This document shows, piece after piece, positions 1 through 9,281 of a DNA stretch of 64,000 nt; the first letter of the stretch is position 1; every line of letters begins with the position of its first letter. This DNA is from Selaginella moellendorffii. Its lineage: Eukaryota > Streptophyta > Lycopodiopsida > Selaginellales > Selaginellaceae. A program made the position numbers and the translations under genes. Under the pieces are notes generated by a model. The model was not told where the DNA came from, made no database searches, and worked only from the letters and a program-made list of their open reading frames with translations. The stretch is from contig NW_003314289.1 of assembly GCF_000143415.4 (NCBI RefSeq), positions 631,788-695,787 of the forward strand, in the 5' to 3' direction.

Positions 1-156
1 GCTTCAATGGGTGATCTTGAGGAAAGTTAATAATTTTTAAAGAGAACAGCAAGTGCCAAGACAAAAAACATAAAAGATTAAATTTAAGCTAGGAAAAAAC
101 TAAGACACTGGTATAAGTCCAAATTAATTTGTAGTTGTTTAATATAGAGTAAAGCT

Positions 157-1011
157 ATGATAACATTTGGAGCTCTAAATGTATTAAGAAGGAACCAAAT
201 GATAAATATTATTACAGGGATTTCAGCTTTAATTTCACTTATTTCCTCAGTTGATATACCAAGAGGTCAAGTTGTAACCAATAAAATTCAAATAAGAAAT
301 GACAATCATGGCGTGTATACTATTACAGTTAATTATTGGATTTTTAGTATAACTCCTGGTAAGACTTTTGGTGAATGTTCTGTAAATCCAGCAGGTGATA
401 TAGACAATGGAGCTATTATAAAAAGGGAATTAGAAAATCTAGTTACATTTTACCAAAATATATTAATTAACTCAGGCTCATCTTTTGTTACAATTATGAC
501 AAGACTATATGCTCTTGAGTATTCAATTGATAATTATAGACCATTTCAAGCACAAACTAACAGGCTTCAATATATAAATTATTATCAGTGTTTTGCTTTT
601 AATAGTATGCTACTAGGTGGTTATTTTGATATGCCCTACCAATATTTAAGTACTGAGCATTTTTTGATTTCTCCAAACAAGAAAGTAATTTTATATTTAC
701 ATAATAGTTGTAATCTTGTTTTATATATAGGTAAATATAAAATATGGTCTACAGAAACATCAGGCCATGGTAAAAATTGTAAATTAAGACTACAAAGTAA
801 TGGAAATTTAGGATTATATTCAGAGGATGGTATTATAATTTGGTCTCCTAATAATAAAAGCTGTTTTAATTGTTTTTTAAATATATATTTTATTGTTCAA
901 AATGATTGTAACTTAGTTTTATACCAATCAATAAGTAAAGTACTTTCTACTCATCAGCCTACTGTAATTGTTTTATGGGATTCTAAATCTTATCCATGTT
1001 TGATTAATTAA
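157..1011 (+). CDS. Intronless GNA-type mannose-binding lectin domain protein with an unknown N-terminal half
   Basis: The 284-residue ORF starts at an ATG and has no visible intron. Residues about 163-275 look like a bulb-type (GNA, B-lectin) beta-prism II domain with three repeats of the sugar-site motif QxDxNxVxY. The third, QNDCNLVLY at 248-256, keeps all five key residues. The first (182-190) and second (213-221) keep N and Y but have lost other positions, so perhaps only one pocket binds mannose. A hydrophobic stretch at about 15-31 could be a signal or anchor segment. Residues 33-160 match nothing I recognise. The gene and its flanks are much more AT-rich than the genes further right. 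Such lectins usually bind high-mannose glycans in defence or signalling. The lectin call is fairly secure; whether the gene is expressed is unknown. Confidence 0.7.
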   Translation: MITFGALNVLRRNQMINIITGISALISLISSVDIPRGQVVTNKIQIRNDNHGVYTITVNYWIFSITPGKTFGECSVNPAGDIDNGAIIKRELENLVTFYQNILINSGSSFVTIMTRLYALEYSIDNYRPFQAQTNRLQYINYYQCFAFNSMLLGGYFDMPYQYLSTEHFLISPNKKVILYLHNSCNLVLYIGKYKIWSTETSGHGKNCKLRLQSNGNLGLYSEDGIIIWSPNNKSCFNCFLNIYFIVQNDCNLVLYQSISKVLSTHQPTVIVLWDSKSYPCLIN

Positions 1012-1525
1012 AATTTATAATACTAGAAAATAATTTCTTAACTTGATCTTAAAGACAGTCAAAAATAGAACTGCTAATTTTTTATAATTTTTTTGTGTAT
1101 ATCATACACACTTTAAATAATTTGCTACACATTACATGCAGCAATGATTGGTTTCCTTAATAGTAGGTTTATTCTTATTTATTAAAATGGAAGTTTATAA
1201 TTTATAAACACAATATTAATCTTATTGAGTATCAACCATTAGATGGTAGAAGAAACTAAAATATACTAGAAAGTGTTTAGAAAAGTTTATAAATTATAAA
1301 CGTATTTATAAATTATAAATATAAGATTAATCTAAATAAATAACAACCATTAAATAATAAAATATTCTAAGCATATTCTAAGCATATTGTAAGCATATCC
1401 ACTACCACCCACTCCCTTATAAATTTGCTAAAGCAAATAAAAAATTCTTGAGAGAAAATTTAAAATCCCCAATCAGAAGATCACTGTTAGTGCCAAATTC
1501 CATAGAGGCCAAACCAATAATTCAG
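1012..1525. other. AT-rich intergenic DNA with short direct repeats
   Basis: No gene is visible. The stretch contains repeated TTTATAAATTATAAA-like blocks near 1190-1320 and a short tandem of an ~11-bp unit (TTCTAAGCATA type, about 3.5 copies) at 1362-1400. A similar AAGCATATTCTAAGCA motif occurs once more near 53255. It probably serves as the 3' flank for both neighbouring genes, which converge here. Confidence 0.5.
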
Positions 1526-2670
1526 TCAATGCTTTTGAGTTGAATAAACTGCATCTACATCTTCTAGTTCCAGTAGTTTATCGATCAAAGCCCTATTCAT
1601 TTCCATTGCTTCATCATCAACCTGTAAAATCAAAAGAAAATGGATCAATCCAATGAAACATGGAAATCTCTTTCATACCTCCACTAGCTCAGTTGGTACA
1701 AGCTCTAGACCCGAATTATCCATGTCAATCGAGAACCCCGCATCCTTGAGCCCAGCTTTGACACGCCCGAAATCATCCATCGCCGTTATCACCTTGAAGT
1801 ACCTTACATCAACCAAGTTCCTTATTAAACTAAAAAAAAAAGAAACACAGAATTCTACAAAGAAAATAGCTTACTTCTTCTCCTCTGGACTTTCACCGTC
1901 CTCCAATTCAGGTTCCACGACGTCCTCAGCTCCAGTGTCCATCGCTGCAGCCAGAAGACTTTCGGAATCCACATTGCCTTTCACAGCCACGACTCCAGCC
2001 CGTTTGAAGTTGAAGAGGACCGAGCCAGAGGCAGCCATTTTGGCATGGCTCTTTTTTATAACATCGCGAACGAAAGAAGAAGCTCTGTTCGTGTTGTCCG
2101 TGAGAACTTCCACCACGATTCCAACACCACCAAAGCCGTAAGCCTGCATTGTTTCAAACTCTCTTGCAGCGCAAACAAAACGCAATGTGAGTTACCTCAT
2201 ATGTGATCTCCGTGAAATCCTGCTGGTCCTTGTCTTTCGCTTTCTTAATGTTGCGTTCTATGAGATCTTTCGAGACATGAAGCTCCTTCGCTTGTTGCAC
2301 TAGCGCTGCCAGTGATAAATTCGATGACAGGTTTGTCCCGCCTTCCTTCGCCCTGAAAAAACCGATCCAATTAGCAACAAGCGAGAGAAAAAATCACAAA
2401 TGCGATACGCTTGCGCTATCTCTTTGCCAAGCCTAGCATTAACTTTGTTTCTCTTCAAGCCCTGTGCCGCCTGCAGCACTGCTGATTACATTAGAAGCTT
2501 CAGACGAGAAAGAAAACGCTAACCTTCCTGTCCGCAATCTTGCAAGCTCGCCTTCCCATTTCCAGAAGAGCAGAGGTCCATAGACGCTGAAAACAACTCG
2601 CATTTCCTGCGGTGCTGCCATGACGAACATTTCCGCGATGTGCTCTCAAGGCAGCGACAACTGCCTTCAT
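1526..2670 (-). CDS. TACO1: YebC/TACO1-family translational activator, organelle-targeted
   Basis: Six exons on the minus strand: 2670-2524, 2470-2409, 2352-2196, 2143-1875, 1802-1679 and 1621-1526. All introns are GT-AG and 52-72 bp long. The joined frame is open for 284 codons. The N-terminus, from the ATG at 2670, is rich in Arg, Ala and Ser and lacks acidic residues over about the first 35 residues, as in a mitochondrial or plastid presequence. The mature part starts at MGRRACKIADRK and follows the YebC plan: the AKEGG segment, then YGFGGVGIVVEVLTDNTNR, then GAEDVVEPE, and a C-terminal ELVEVDDEAME tail, which matches the plant homologues closely. Bacterial YebC and mitochondrial TACO1 assist translation of difficult (proline-rich) peptides or specific organelle mRNAs. 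The family call is secure. The organelle is inferred from the presequence only. Confidence 0.9.
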
Positions 2671-2699
2671 TTGCAAAACCCTAAAACCCTAGAGATCGA

Positions 2700-3420
2700 G
2701 AAGGAAGCATTAAGTAAAACACAAGAAAAAAACTTGCTATAGAATTCATGATGATACTCCAAAACATCTTTCATCCCGTCCCACAAAGGAGGTTGTGAAG
2801 AATTTCTTGAACATAAACATGGTGGCTACTGCTGGAGGATCATCATCCAATGTTGCGGGGAATAATGCAACTGGAGAGGTCCATTCTGAGCCTGATGCAG
2901 AAGCCATGTATGTGCGAATGAGTAACAAGCGTCCATGCACTCAAGAATCTGGATAAAGACAACAGCAACAACATCAATACTAGCAGCAATAGCATCACAA
3001 GCAATTAAATAGTGGTGGAAAGCACACTGATGATGGACTTTCCTTGCTTGAACAATGTAAGGGAAAGTTTGGACCAAAGTGCTGTCATGGACTTGGACAC
3101 GAGGTGAAGGATTGCCCATCTCTCAAGGACATGAAGCAGAAGAATTGTACTCAAGCAAACATTGCTAAATTTGAGGATGGTGAACCACATGAGAATGAAG
3201 GTATATATTTCTTCATGAATTTGTATATCCTATGATTGGATCACAGTGGATTGGTATACAACGCACCATTTGTCAGAAAATAAGTTTGCTTTCTCAACAC
3301 ATTTGAATGTATACATCTGGCAGTTTCTAACCTTTTGCTGTAAAGATACAACGTTTTACATTATGCAAGTTCTCGCTTGGGGAATCAATTCTTCATCAAC
3401 ATGTCCGGACTGAGTGAGCC
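2700..3420 (+). pseudogene. Decayed copia-like gag/protease fragment
   Basis: Plus-strand frames broken by stops and shifts retain retroelement hallmarks. A Gln/Asn-rich segment near 2940-3010 is followed by a degenerate zinc knuckle near 3085-3120 (C at -5, H at 0, C at +5, but the first Cys is missing). After that comes a segment reading TTHHLSENKFAF near 3260-3300, which resembles the region after the protease active site of Ty1/copia elements (D-S-G-x-T-x-H). Here the Ser-Gly of the active site is no longer present. No LTRs were found around it. The assignment rests on motif order only. Confidence 0.4.
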
Positions 3421-4262
3421 TCTAGCAACTGGACCTTTCTTCAATGGGATTTCGCCATCTTAGTCCCCTGATTCACTCGGTTATAAAGTCATTTGTAAGG
3501 TTTTGCCCGCAGGTTCTCTGAGAAGTCTCAGCTGTTGCCACCGTTACTTGTTCATTGTCATGGAACCCTGCCATTAGCCTGGGAAACCTGGTGAGGGACA
3601 GTGCTGTCAAGACTGGCACTTTATTTGCAGTGGACAGAAGTTCGGTAATCAAGATAGAACTCATCGAGAAGCATATCCTAAGGGAACTGACTCGTGAAGC
3701 CCTTTGGCTATTATGGCTTCAGGTGAACCAAATCCGGAGCAGCAGCTGGGAATGCTTTGGTGAGCACTTTCAAGTTCTTATGCTTTATGGCTTAGCATTT
3801 ACTTTCTTTTAATCCAGCACTCTGCTGCTGCTTTTGCAACTGTCCATCTAGGGATTCAGTAGCAATGCGGTCACAGGGGTTCACAGGTGCAGTTTCTGTG
3901 GAGCTGTGATTGACGTGGCTGGTCCACTAAACAACTCCAACTCATGAAAGATTGTGGGGAAAGATATGTTCATTGCAGGCTTGACACTAGAGTTGAACAG
4001 CACAGCGCATGAACTTCTCGGTTGGCTCCAGGAAATTTTAGTGAAACTATAAATAAGTCCCTTTTGACCTTTTATTATGTTTTGAGTAGAAGCTGAAAAA
4101 TTGAGCTTGTAATATATTACAAACATTATAAAGTTCTAGAGGATACTTTTGTCCAAGAACTTAAATACTTGCTATGTGCTATAATAAAGAGGATTATCAA
4201 AACATAAAATAAGATAAAATTTATTTGTAGAAAAAGTAATTTTATCACTTCTTTAAATCTAT
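3421..4262. other. Intergenic sequence with no supported gene
   Basis: Several short open frames occur (for example 3555-3812) but none shows a recognisable domain, splice pattern or codon bias. Parts may be further decayed copia sequence. The last 150 bp are AT-rich and form the target site of the gypsy element that starts at 4268. Confidence 0.4.
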
Positions 4263-4267
4263 ACTAT

Positions 4268-4441
4268 TGTGAGGGCCAAGTGTACGGCTATGATGCCATA
4301 TACTAATATTAGCGTAGTGGATTTTGGTAGCTGTCGGATTGGTTTCAATCCGGACCACTCGCTCCTGTATATAAGTTAGGGTTTTTGGGTTAATTGATAT
4401 GCACATTTCTGTATTCCCTTTCCATATTCCATGCACTCACA
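4268..4441 (+). repeat. 5' LTR of the 4.3-9.3 kb gypsy element
   Basis: This 174-bp LTR contains a TATA box (TATATAA, 4368-4374) and, just upstream, an inverted repeat CGGATTG/CAATCCG with a four-base loop. It differs from the 3' LTR at four positions (4291, 4298, 4332, 4376). All are transitions in which the 5' copy has T or A and the 3' copy has C or G. Three of the four are at CpG sites in the 3' copy. Confidence 0.95.
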
Positions 4442-4674
4442 TTGGTGGAGATGAGGGGCACCTTTGATTGTCCCTGGGGAGTGCTTGGATTTGGGATTTC
4501 GGTTTAGATCTAGCTTTTGCATTGTCTAGATCTAGCTTTTTCCATTTCCTTTCTTTTGTTCTTTCCTTTCAGGATTTTGGTTTAGATCTAGCTTTTTGCA
4601 TTGTCTAGATCTACCATTTCTTTCCAGCTTTTTGTCATTTCTCTTCTTTTGCTCTTTCTTTCTCATTCATTTTC

Positions 4675-5607
4675 ATGGCCGATCCCCAATCTCCTCCTTT
4701 GACTCTAGAGCAGCAGTTGGTTCAATTGCTTGATGCTATGCGCTTGCAATTGAACAACCAAACTCAGTTGATGGCGGCGTTCACGGCACATGGTACAACT
4801 CCTCCTGCTTTTGGTGCCAATCCTCGCGTTCGGCCGGAGTTCTTTCGTGGGAATCCTGGGGATGATGTGTACCATTGGTTTGATCACTTCACGGTGATTG
4901 CCACATATCATTCTTGGGATGATGCTCGACGTTTGCGTGAGTTCCCCACATGTCTTCAAGGGACGGCATTGCAGTGGTACAATGGATTGAGCGCAGCTAC
5001 TCGTGGCGATTGGAGTGTTCTTCCGGACGTCTTCAAACACGCCTTCGGACACGCCGACGATTGTGATGATGCCTTCCAACAATTGCATCGTCTTCGCCAA
5101 GGGCCATCTGAGTCAGTGATGCAATTTGGCGTTCGTTTCCGAAGTCTTTTTCTTCGTGCGGAGCCAAATATGTCGGAGCGGATCAAGCTAGGAATGCTGT
5201 GGCCAGCACTTCGTCAAGATCTTGTCGGACTTGTGCATGCACTTGCTCCTGCCACTCTTGACGATGCTCTTCGCTTGGCACAACGTTATGAGACGTCGCC
5301 TCTTCCACTTCTTGCTACACGTCCTTCAGCTCCACTTCCTATGAGTGATGGTCTTGTTCCCATGGAGGTTGATGCTGCTGCTACTCGAGTCCAAGGACAA
5401 GGGCAAGGACGTGGTCGTGGCCGTGACATTCGTTGCTGGGCGTGTGATGAAGTTGGTCATACTTATCGGCGTTGTCGGCGCTTTCTGGATTGGCGACCTC
5501 CATTTCCTGGGTGGAGACCTTGGCGTCAGCAACGTCCCGTTGGTGCTGCTGCGGTGGAAGGTTTGGATACCGAGGTGCATTCGGGAAACGAGGAGTCGCG
5601 CGAGTAA
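4675..5607 (+). CDS. gag: Gag polyprotein of the gypsy element
   Basis: The 310-residue ORF starts at ATG 4675, 233 bp after the 5' LTR. Residues about 60-200 have the plant retrotransposon gag pattern (WFDHFTVIATYH, LQGTALQWYNGL, VMQFGVRFRSLF). A Gly/Arg-rich stretch (QGQGRGRGRD) leads into one CCHC knuckle, CWACDEVGHTYRRC, encoded at about 5433-5476. Gag forms the virus-like particle and binds element RNA. The frame is intact. Its last 181 nt overlap the open pol frame, which lies in the -1 register. The in-frame heptamer GGGAAAC sits at 5583-5589, 15 nt before the stop codon begins. Confidence 0.93.
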   Translation: MADPQSPPLTLEQQLVQLLDAMRLQLNNQTQLMAAFTAHGTTPPAFGANPRVRPEFFRGNPGDDVYHWFDHFTVIATYHSWDDARRLREFPTCLQGTALQWYNGLSAATRGDWSVLPDVFKHAFGHADDCDDAFQQLHRLRQGPSESVMQFGVRFRSLFLRAEPNMSERIKLGMLWPALRQDLVGLVHALAPATLDDALRLAQRYETSPLPLLATRPSAPLPMSDGLVPMEVDAAATRVQGQGQGRGRGRDIRCWACDEVGHTYRRCRRFLDWRPPFPGWRPWRQQRPVGAAAVEGLDTEVHSGNEESRE

Positions 5608-8600
5608 TGGAGGGACCTTGTGCGAATAAGTTAGTGACCCCTCCATCTTTCTTTCGGGAGTATCATCAAGGGGTTCACTCGGCACCGGTTCATCCAGTGT
5701 TTACTTTCCAAGCTCGTTTTTATAACAAGAGGTCTCCTATTCTTCTCTCCGTGTTGGTTGATACAGGTTTGAGTTTATCTTCTATTGCTCGACCTGTTGC
5801 CACACGTTGTCGTCTACACTTGCGTCATGCGGCAGATCCAGTTTTCATTCTTTATGGCAACGGCCGTACACATGCATGTGCACGAGATGAGGCGGACCTG
5901 GTTGTGCGTGTGGGCGATCTCGAGCTTGAGTTGCAGTCGTTGCGGGTGGTGCCGAGTCAAGCTTTTGACCTCATTCTTGGTATGGATTGGTTGCAGCACA
6001 ATCATGCCAAGTGTGACTTTGAGGCTTTTCCCCCTTGTCTCATACTTCCTTATGTTTCATCCATTCCTCTCACTTCTGTACCTCTTCGTCCCTCTACTTC
6101 TACCTCTGCTTCCATTACTTTTGTTCCCCCATTATTTCCTCTTGTGTTTCCATCTTGTTCTGCTCTTCCCTTTTCCGATCCCTCCGATGATCTTTGTGTT
6201 GCAGCTGTTGACCAGTTCATGAAGGAGTATTCTGATCTCTTTGAATTTGACCTATCGTCTGGGGCCAAGATTGCCACACATCATCCCATTCCAACCGGGG
6301 ATGCTCGTCCAATCAAGGTTCCTGTTCGTCGTCGGTCACCCAAGGAGATCAAGATTTTACGTGCAAACGTCAAGGAGATGTTGGAGAAGGGTGTTATTCG
6401 GAAGTCGCAGAGTCCTTGGGCATGTGAACCTCATCTTATGACGAAGCCTGATGGGAGTATTCGTTTCTGCATCGACTATCGTCCGTTAAATGAAGTGACG
6501 ATCCCGGACGTGTACCCTCTTCCTCACACTGCTGATCTCTTGGATTGTCTAGGGCGAAGTCGTTGGTTCACCAAGCTAGATCTTGCTTCTGGGTATTGGC
6601 AAGTACCGATGGTTGAAGACGATATTCCTAAGACTGCTTTTCGTACACCATTTGGTTTGTACGAGTTTTTGGTGATGCCGTTTGGTTTGAACAATGCTCC
6701 AGCAACTTTTCAGCGAATGATGGACGAGGTTCTTTGCGATATGCCGGAGGTGACGGCTGACTTCATTGATGATGTCTTGATCCACTCGGAGGGGACGTGG
6801 GAGGAGCATGTTCGTGATGTTTGTAAAGTGTTGGATCGGCTACGCGACGTTGGTTTAAAGCTGAAGTGGTCGAAGTGCGTGTTTGGGTCCAAGGACACAA
6901 CTTATCTTGGGTACCGTATTTCTCGTGAGGGTTTGCAAGTTGATCCTGACAAACTTGTGGCTGTTCTAAAGTTCCCTACTCCGAAGTGTGTGAATGATGT
7001 GCAGCGCTTTTTGGGTAAGGTGCAGTATCTCGGTCCTTTTGTGGATCATCTTTCCGATCGCACTTTACCATTGCGAGCGTTGCTGAAGTCATCAACGTCA
7101 TCTTTCATCTGGTCTCCCGATTGTGAGCGGGCATTCGTGAATCTCAAAGAGCTATTGACGACTCCTCTGGTTTTGGCATATCCTGACTACACTCGACCTT
7201 TTATTTTGCGCGTGGATGCTTCTGACATTGGTCTTGGAGGTGTGTTGATGCAAGAGAGCTCGAGTGTGCCTGGTCAGCGCCATCCCATTGCATACATAAG
7301 CCGTACATTACAACCAGCGGAGATGAACTACTCCACGACAGAGAAGGAGTGTTTAGCAGCAGTCTGGGGTTTCGAGAAACTTCATGCCTATCTACATGGT
7401 TCTCGGACGTTACTTGAAGGTGACCATGCTGCTGTTACTTCATTATTGAAGCGGAAGAACCTGGTTGGTCGTACGGCTCGATGGGCTTTGAAGCTTCAGA
7501 TATATGATTTCGATGTTGTTCATCGCCTAGGGAGTTCTATGGCTGATGCTGATGCCCTTTCTCGAGCTCCTCTTCCTTCTCCACTCACTTCTCATGTTTC
7601 TGACGAACCTATTGTTCCAGCATCTGTGGATTTTCTAGATGAGGATTCTGTGCCGTCGGCGGTTGCTGTCCTTGACGTTCAGTGTCCACAGGGCGTAAAG
7701 CAAGATCTACCTTCTCTGGATGAGGTTCGCGAGGCTCAAAAGATTGAGCCGTGGATTCAAAGGCTTCGAGATGGGTTTGAGAATCCTGCATCACTTGCTG
7801 ATGACTTGCCTTTTCGGCATTTACATTCTCAATATCGCCTTGAAGATGGCCTTCTTTATTTTGTGGGGACGGATCCTGATGCTCATTTACGGCTGGTGGT
7901 GCCTTCGGTGTTTATTCCGCGGTTTCTCCATGCCTACCATGATTCTCCTATTCTAGGTGGGCATATGGGACACCGTCGTGTCACCGAGAAGTTGCGTAGA
8001 TCTTTCTATTGGCCAGAGATGCGACGTGATATTATCCGGTATGTGCGTAGCTGCGTTTGGTGCCAAGCTCGTAATACTCCCCCTTGTGCTGCGGAAGGAC
8101 GGTTGGAGTCAATTGCAGTTTCTCGTCCGTTTGAGTTGGTGGCGTTTGATCTTATGGGACCTTTTCCGCGATCGACTGCTGGCAATGAGTATGTTATTAT
8201 TGCTTCTGACTACTTGACTCGTTGGGTGGAAGTTGGTGCTCTTGCTAGTGCCTCTGCAACTGCTGTTGGATACTTCCTCCTCAATCGAGTGGTGTTCCAG
8301 CATTCTTGTCTAGAACGGATTCTTTCGGATAATGGTCCTGCATTTATGGCTGAGGTATTTCATGTTTTGACATCTCGGTTGGGGATACGCCACACTTTTA
8401 CGAGTGCTTATCATCCACAATCAGACGGTCTGGTGGAACGGCTCGTTCGGACATTCAAAGGGATGATTGCGAAGTATGTGAACTTTCAACATTCGGATTG
8501 GGATGGTTATTTGCCGTCTCTTCGGTATGCTTATGTCACAGGGGTGCAGAGTTCTGTTGGTGCTTCACCATATAAACTTCTATATGGTCATGATCCAATA

Positions 8601-8927
8601 TTACCAACAGAGCTAGGTTTACCTTCGCGATTGCCACGAGCTCCTGATGCTAGGTCATGGGATCAATATTTGACAAGCATTCTTCCACTTGTCCGAGCAG
8701 AGTCTGCTGAACACTTAGGCCGCGTACAAGTGGGACAACAACGGCGCTACAATTCCCATCATCGTCCACCAGCGGAGTACAAAGTGGATGATTTGGTGTT
8801 AGTCCGTTTTCCCCATCTTACGGTACGTGGTTTATCTAAGGGGCTCCTTGCGCAGTGGAAAGGACCGTATCGGGTGTTGCGGCAAGTTGGACCACAAGTT
8901 TATGAGGTTCGGCATGACGTTCAGTAG
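5427..8927 (+). CDS. pol: Pol polyprotein: protease, RT, RNase H, integrase
   Basis: The frame is open from after a TGA at 5424 to a TAG at 8925 and probably has no start codon of its own. Protease: active site DTG at 5760-5768, in VLVDTGLSLS. Reverse transcriptase: FIDD catalytic motif at 6762-6773. RNase H: VDASDIGLGGVL near 7212. Integrase: HHCC finger (LGGHMGH ... CVWCQ) near 7950-8070 and the D, D, E triad at 8148, 8328 and 8436, with exactly 35 residues between the second D and E. The C-terminus has LAQWKGPYRVL but no chromodomain. After the TAG the same frame stays open for 45 codons to a TAA at 9063 and reads like normal integrase tail, so the TAG is probably a recent nonsense change (CAG to TAG). 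Pol copies and integrates the element. Confidence 0.93.
5583..5646 (+). promoter_or_regulatory. Candidate -1 ribosomal frameshift signal between gag and pol
   Basis: The heptamer GGGAAAC (5583-5589) is read G GGA AAC in the gag frame, so it fits the X XXY YYZ rule. Slipping back one base enters exactly the pol frame. Seventeen nt downstream, 5607-5614 (ATGGAGGG) pairs perfectly with 5639-5646 (CCCTCCAT), a possible stimulatory stem with a 24-nt loop. The spacer is longer than the usual 5-9 nt, which weakens the case unless another fold lies closer. Confidence 0.5.
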
Positions 8928-9103
8928 GCTGATCCTCTGGAGATTGTGCATGTGCAGCGGTTAAAACGCTTCATACAGAGGGATCAGGAGCAGTTAATAC
9001 CGTCTACAGATCCACCGATGCCTCCTCCTGACGTTCCTCCAGATCCCGGCCCATCTACAAGATAACCCTGATGGCCTTCCATTATTCCGAGAGGAGGAGA
9101 TGA

Positions 9104-9277
9104 TGTGAGGGCCAAGTGTACGGCTACGATGCCGTATACTAATATTAGCGTAGTGGATTTTGGTAGCCGTCGGATTGGTTTCAATCCGGACCACTCGCTC
9201 CTGTATATAAGCTAGGGTTTTTGGGTTAATTGATATGCACATTTCTGTATTCCCTTTCCATATTCCATGCACTCACA
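9104..9277 (+). repeat. 3' LTR of the 4.3-9.3 kb gypsy element
   Basis: It has the same length and ends as the 5' LTR and is preceded by the polypurine tract GAGAGGAGGAGATGA. It is followed by the CTAT of the target duplication. It keeps the C/G state at all four differing positions. Confidence 0.95.
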
Positions 9278-9281
9278 CTAT

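Larger units (their letters stand above)
4268..9277 (+). mobile_element. Near-intact Ty3/gypsy LTR retrotransposon (5,010 bp) without chromodomain
   Basis: The element has two 174-bp LTRs (4268-4441 and 9104-9277), both starting TG and ending CA, flanked by a 5-bp target duplication ACTAT (4263-4267 and 9277-9281, sharing one base with the LTR end). Inside are gag (4675-5607) and pol (open from 5427 to a UAG at 8925) in a different frame. Domain order is gag-protease-RT-RNase H-integrase, the Ty3/gypsy order. A purine tract at about 9089-9103 precedes the 3' LTR. The sequence after the 5' LTR begins TTGGTGGAGATGAGG and is not the usual initiator-Met primer site. Integrity and 2.3% LTR divergence suggest a fairly recent insertion. 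Confidence 0.95.

Noticed and set aside
4442-4465. Primer-binding site after the 5' LTR of the intact gypsy element
   Set aside because: The sequence begins TTGGTGGAGATGAGG. It starts with TGG as expected, but I could not match it to a specific tRNA 3' end.
8925-8927. Programmed UAG readthrough in pol
   Set aside because: The context lacks known readthrough signals, and readthrough would only add the integrase tail. A point mutation explains it better.
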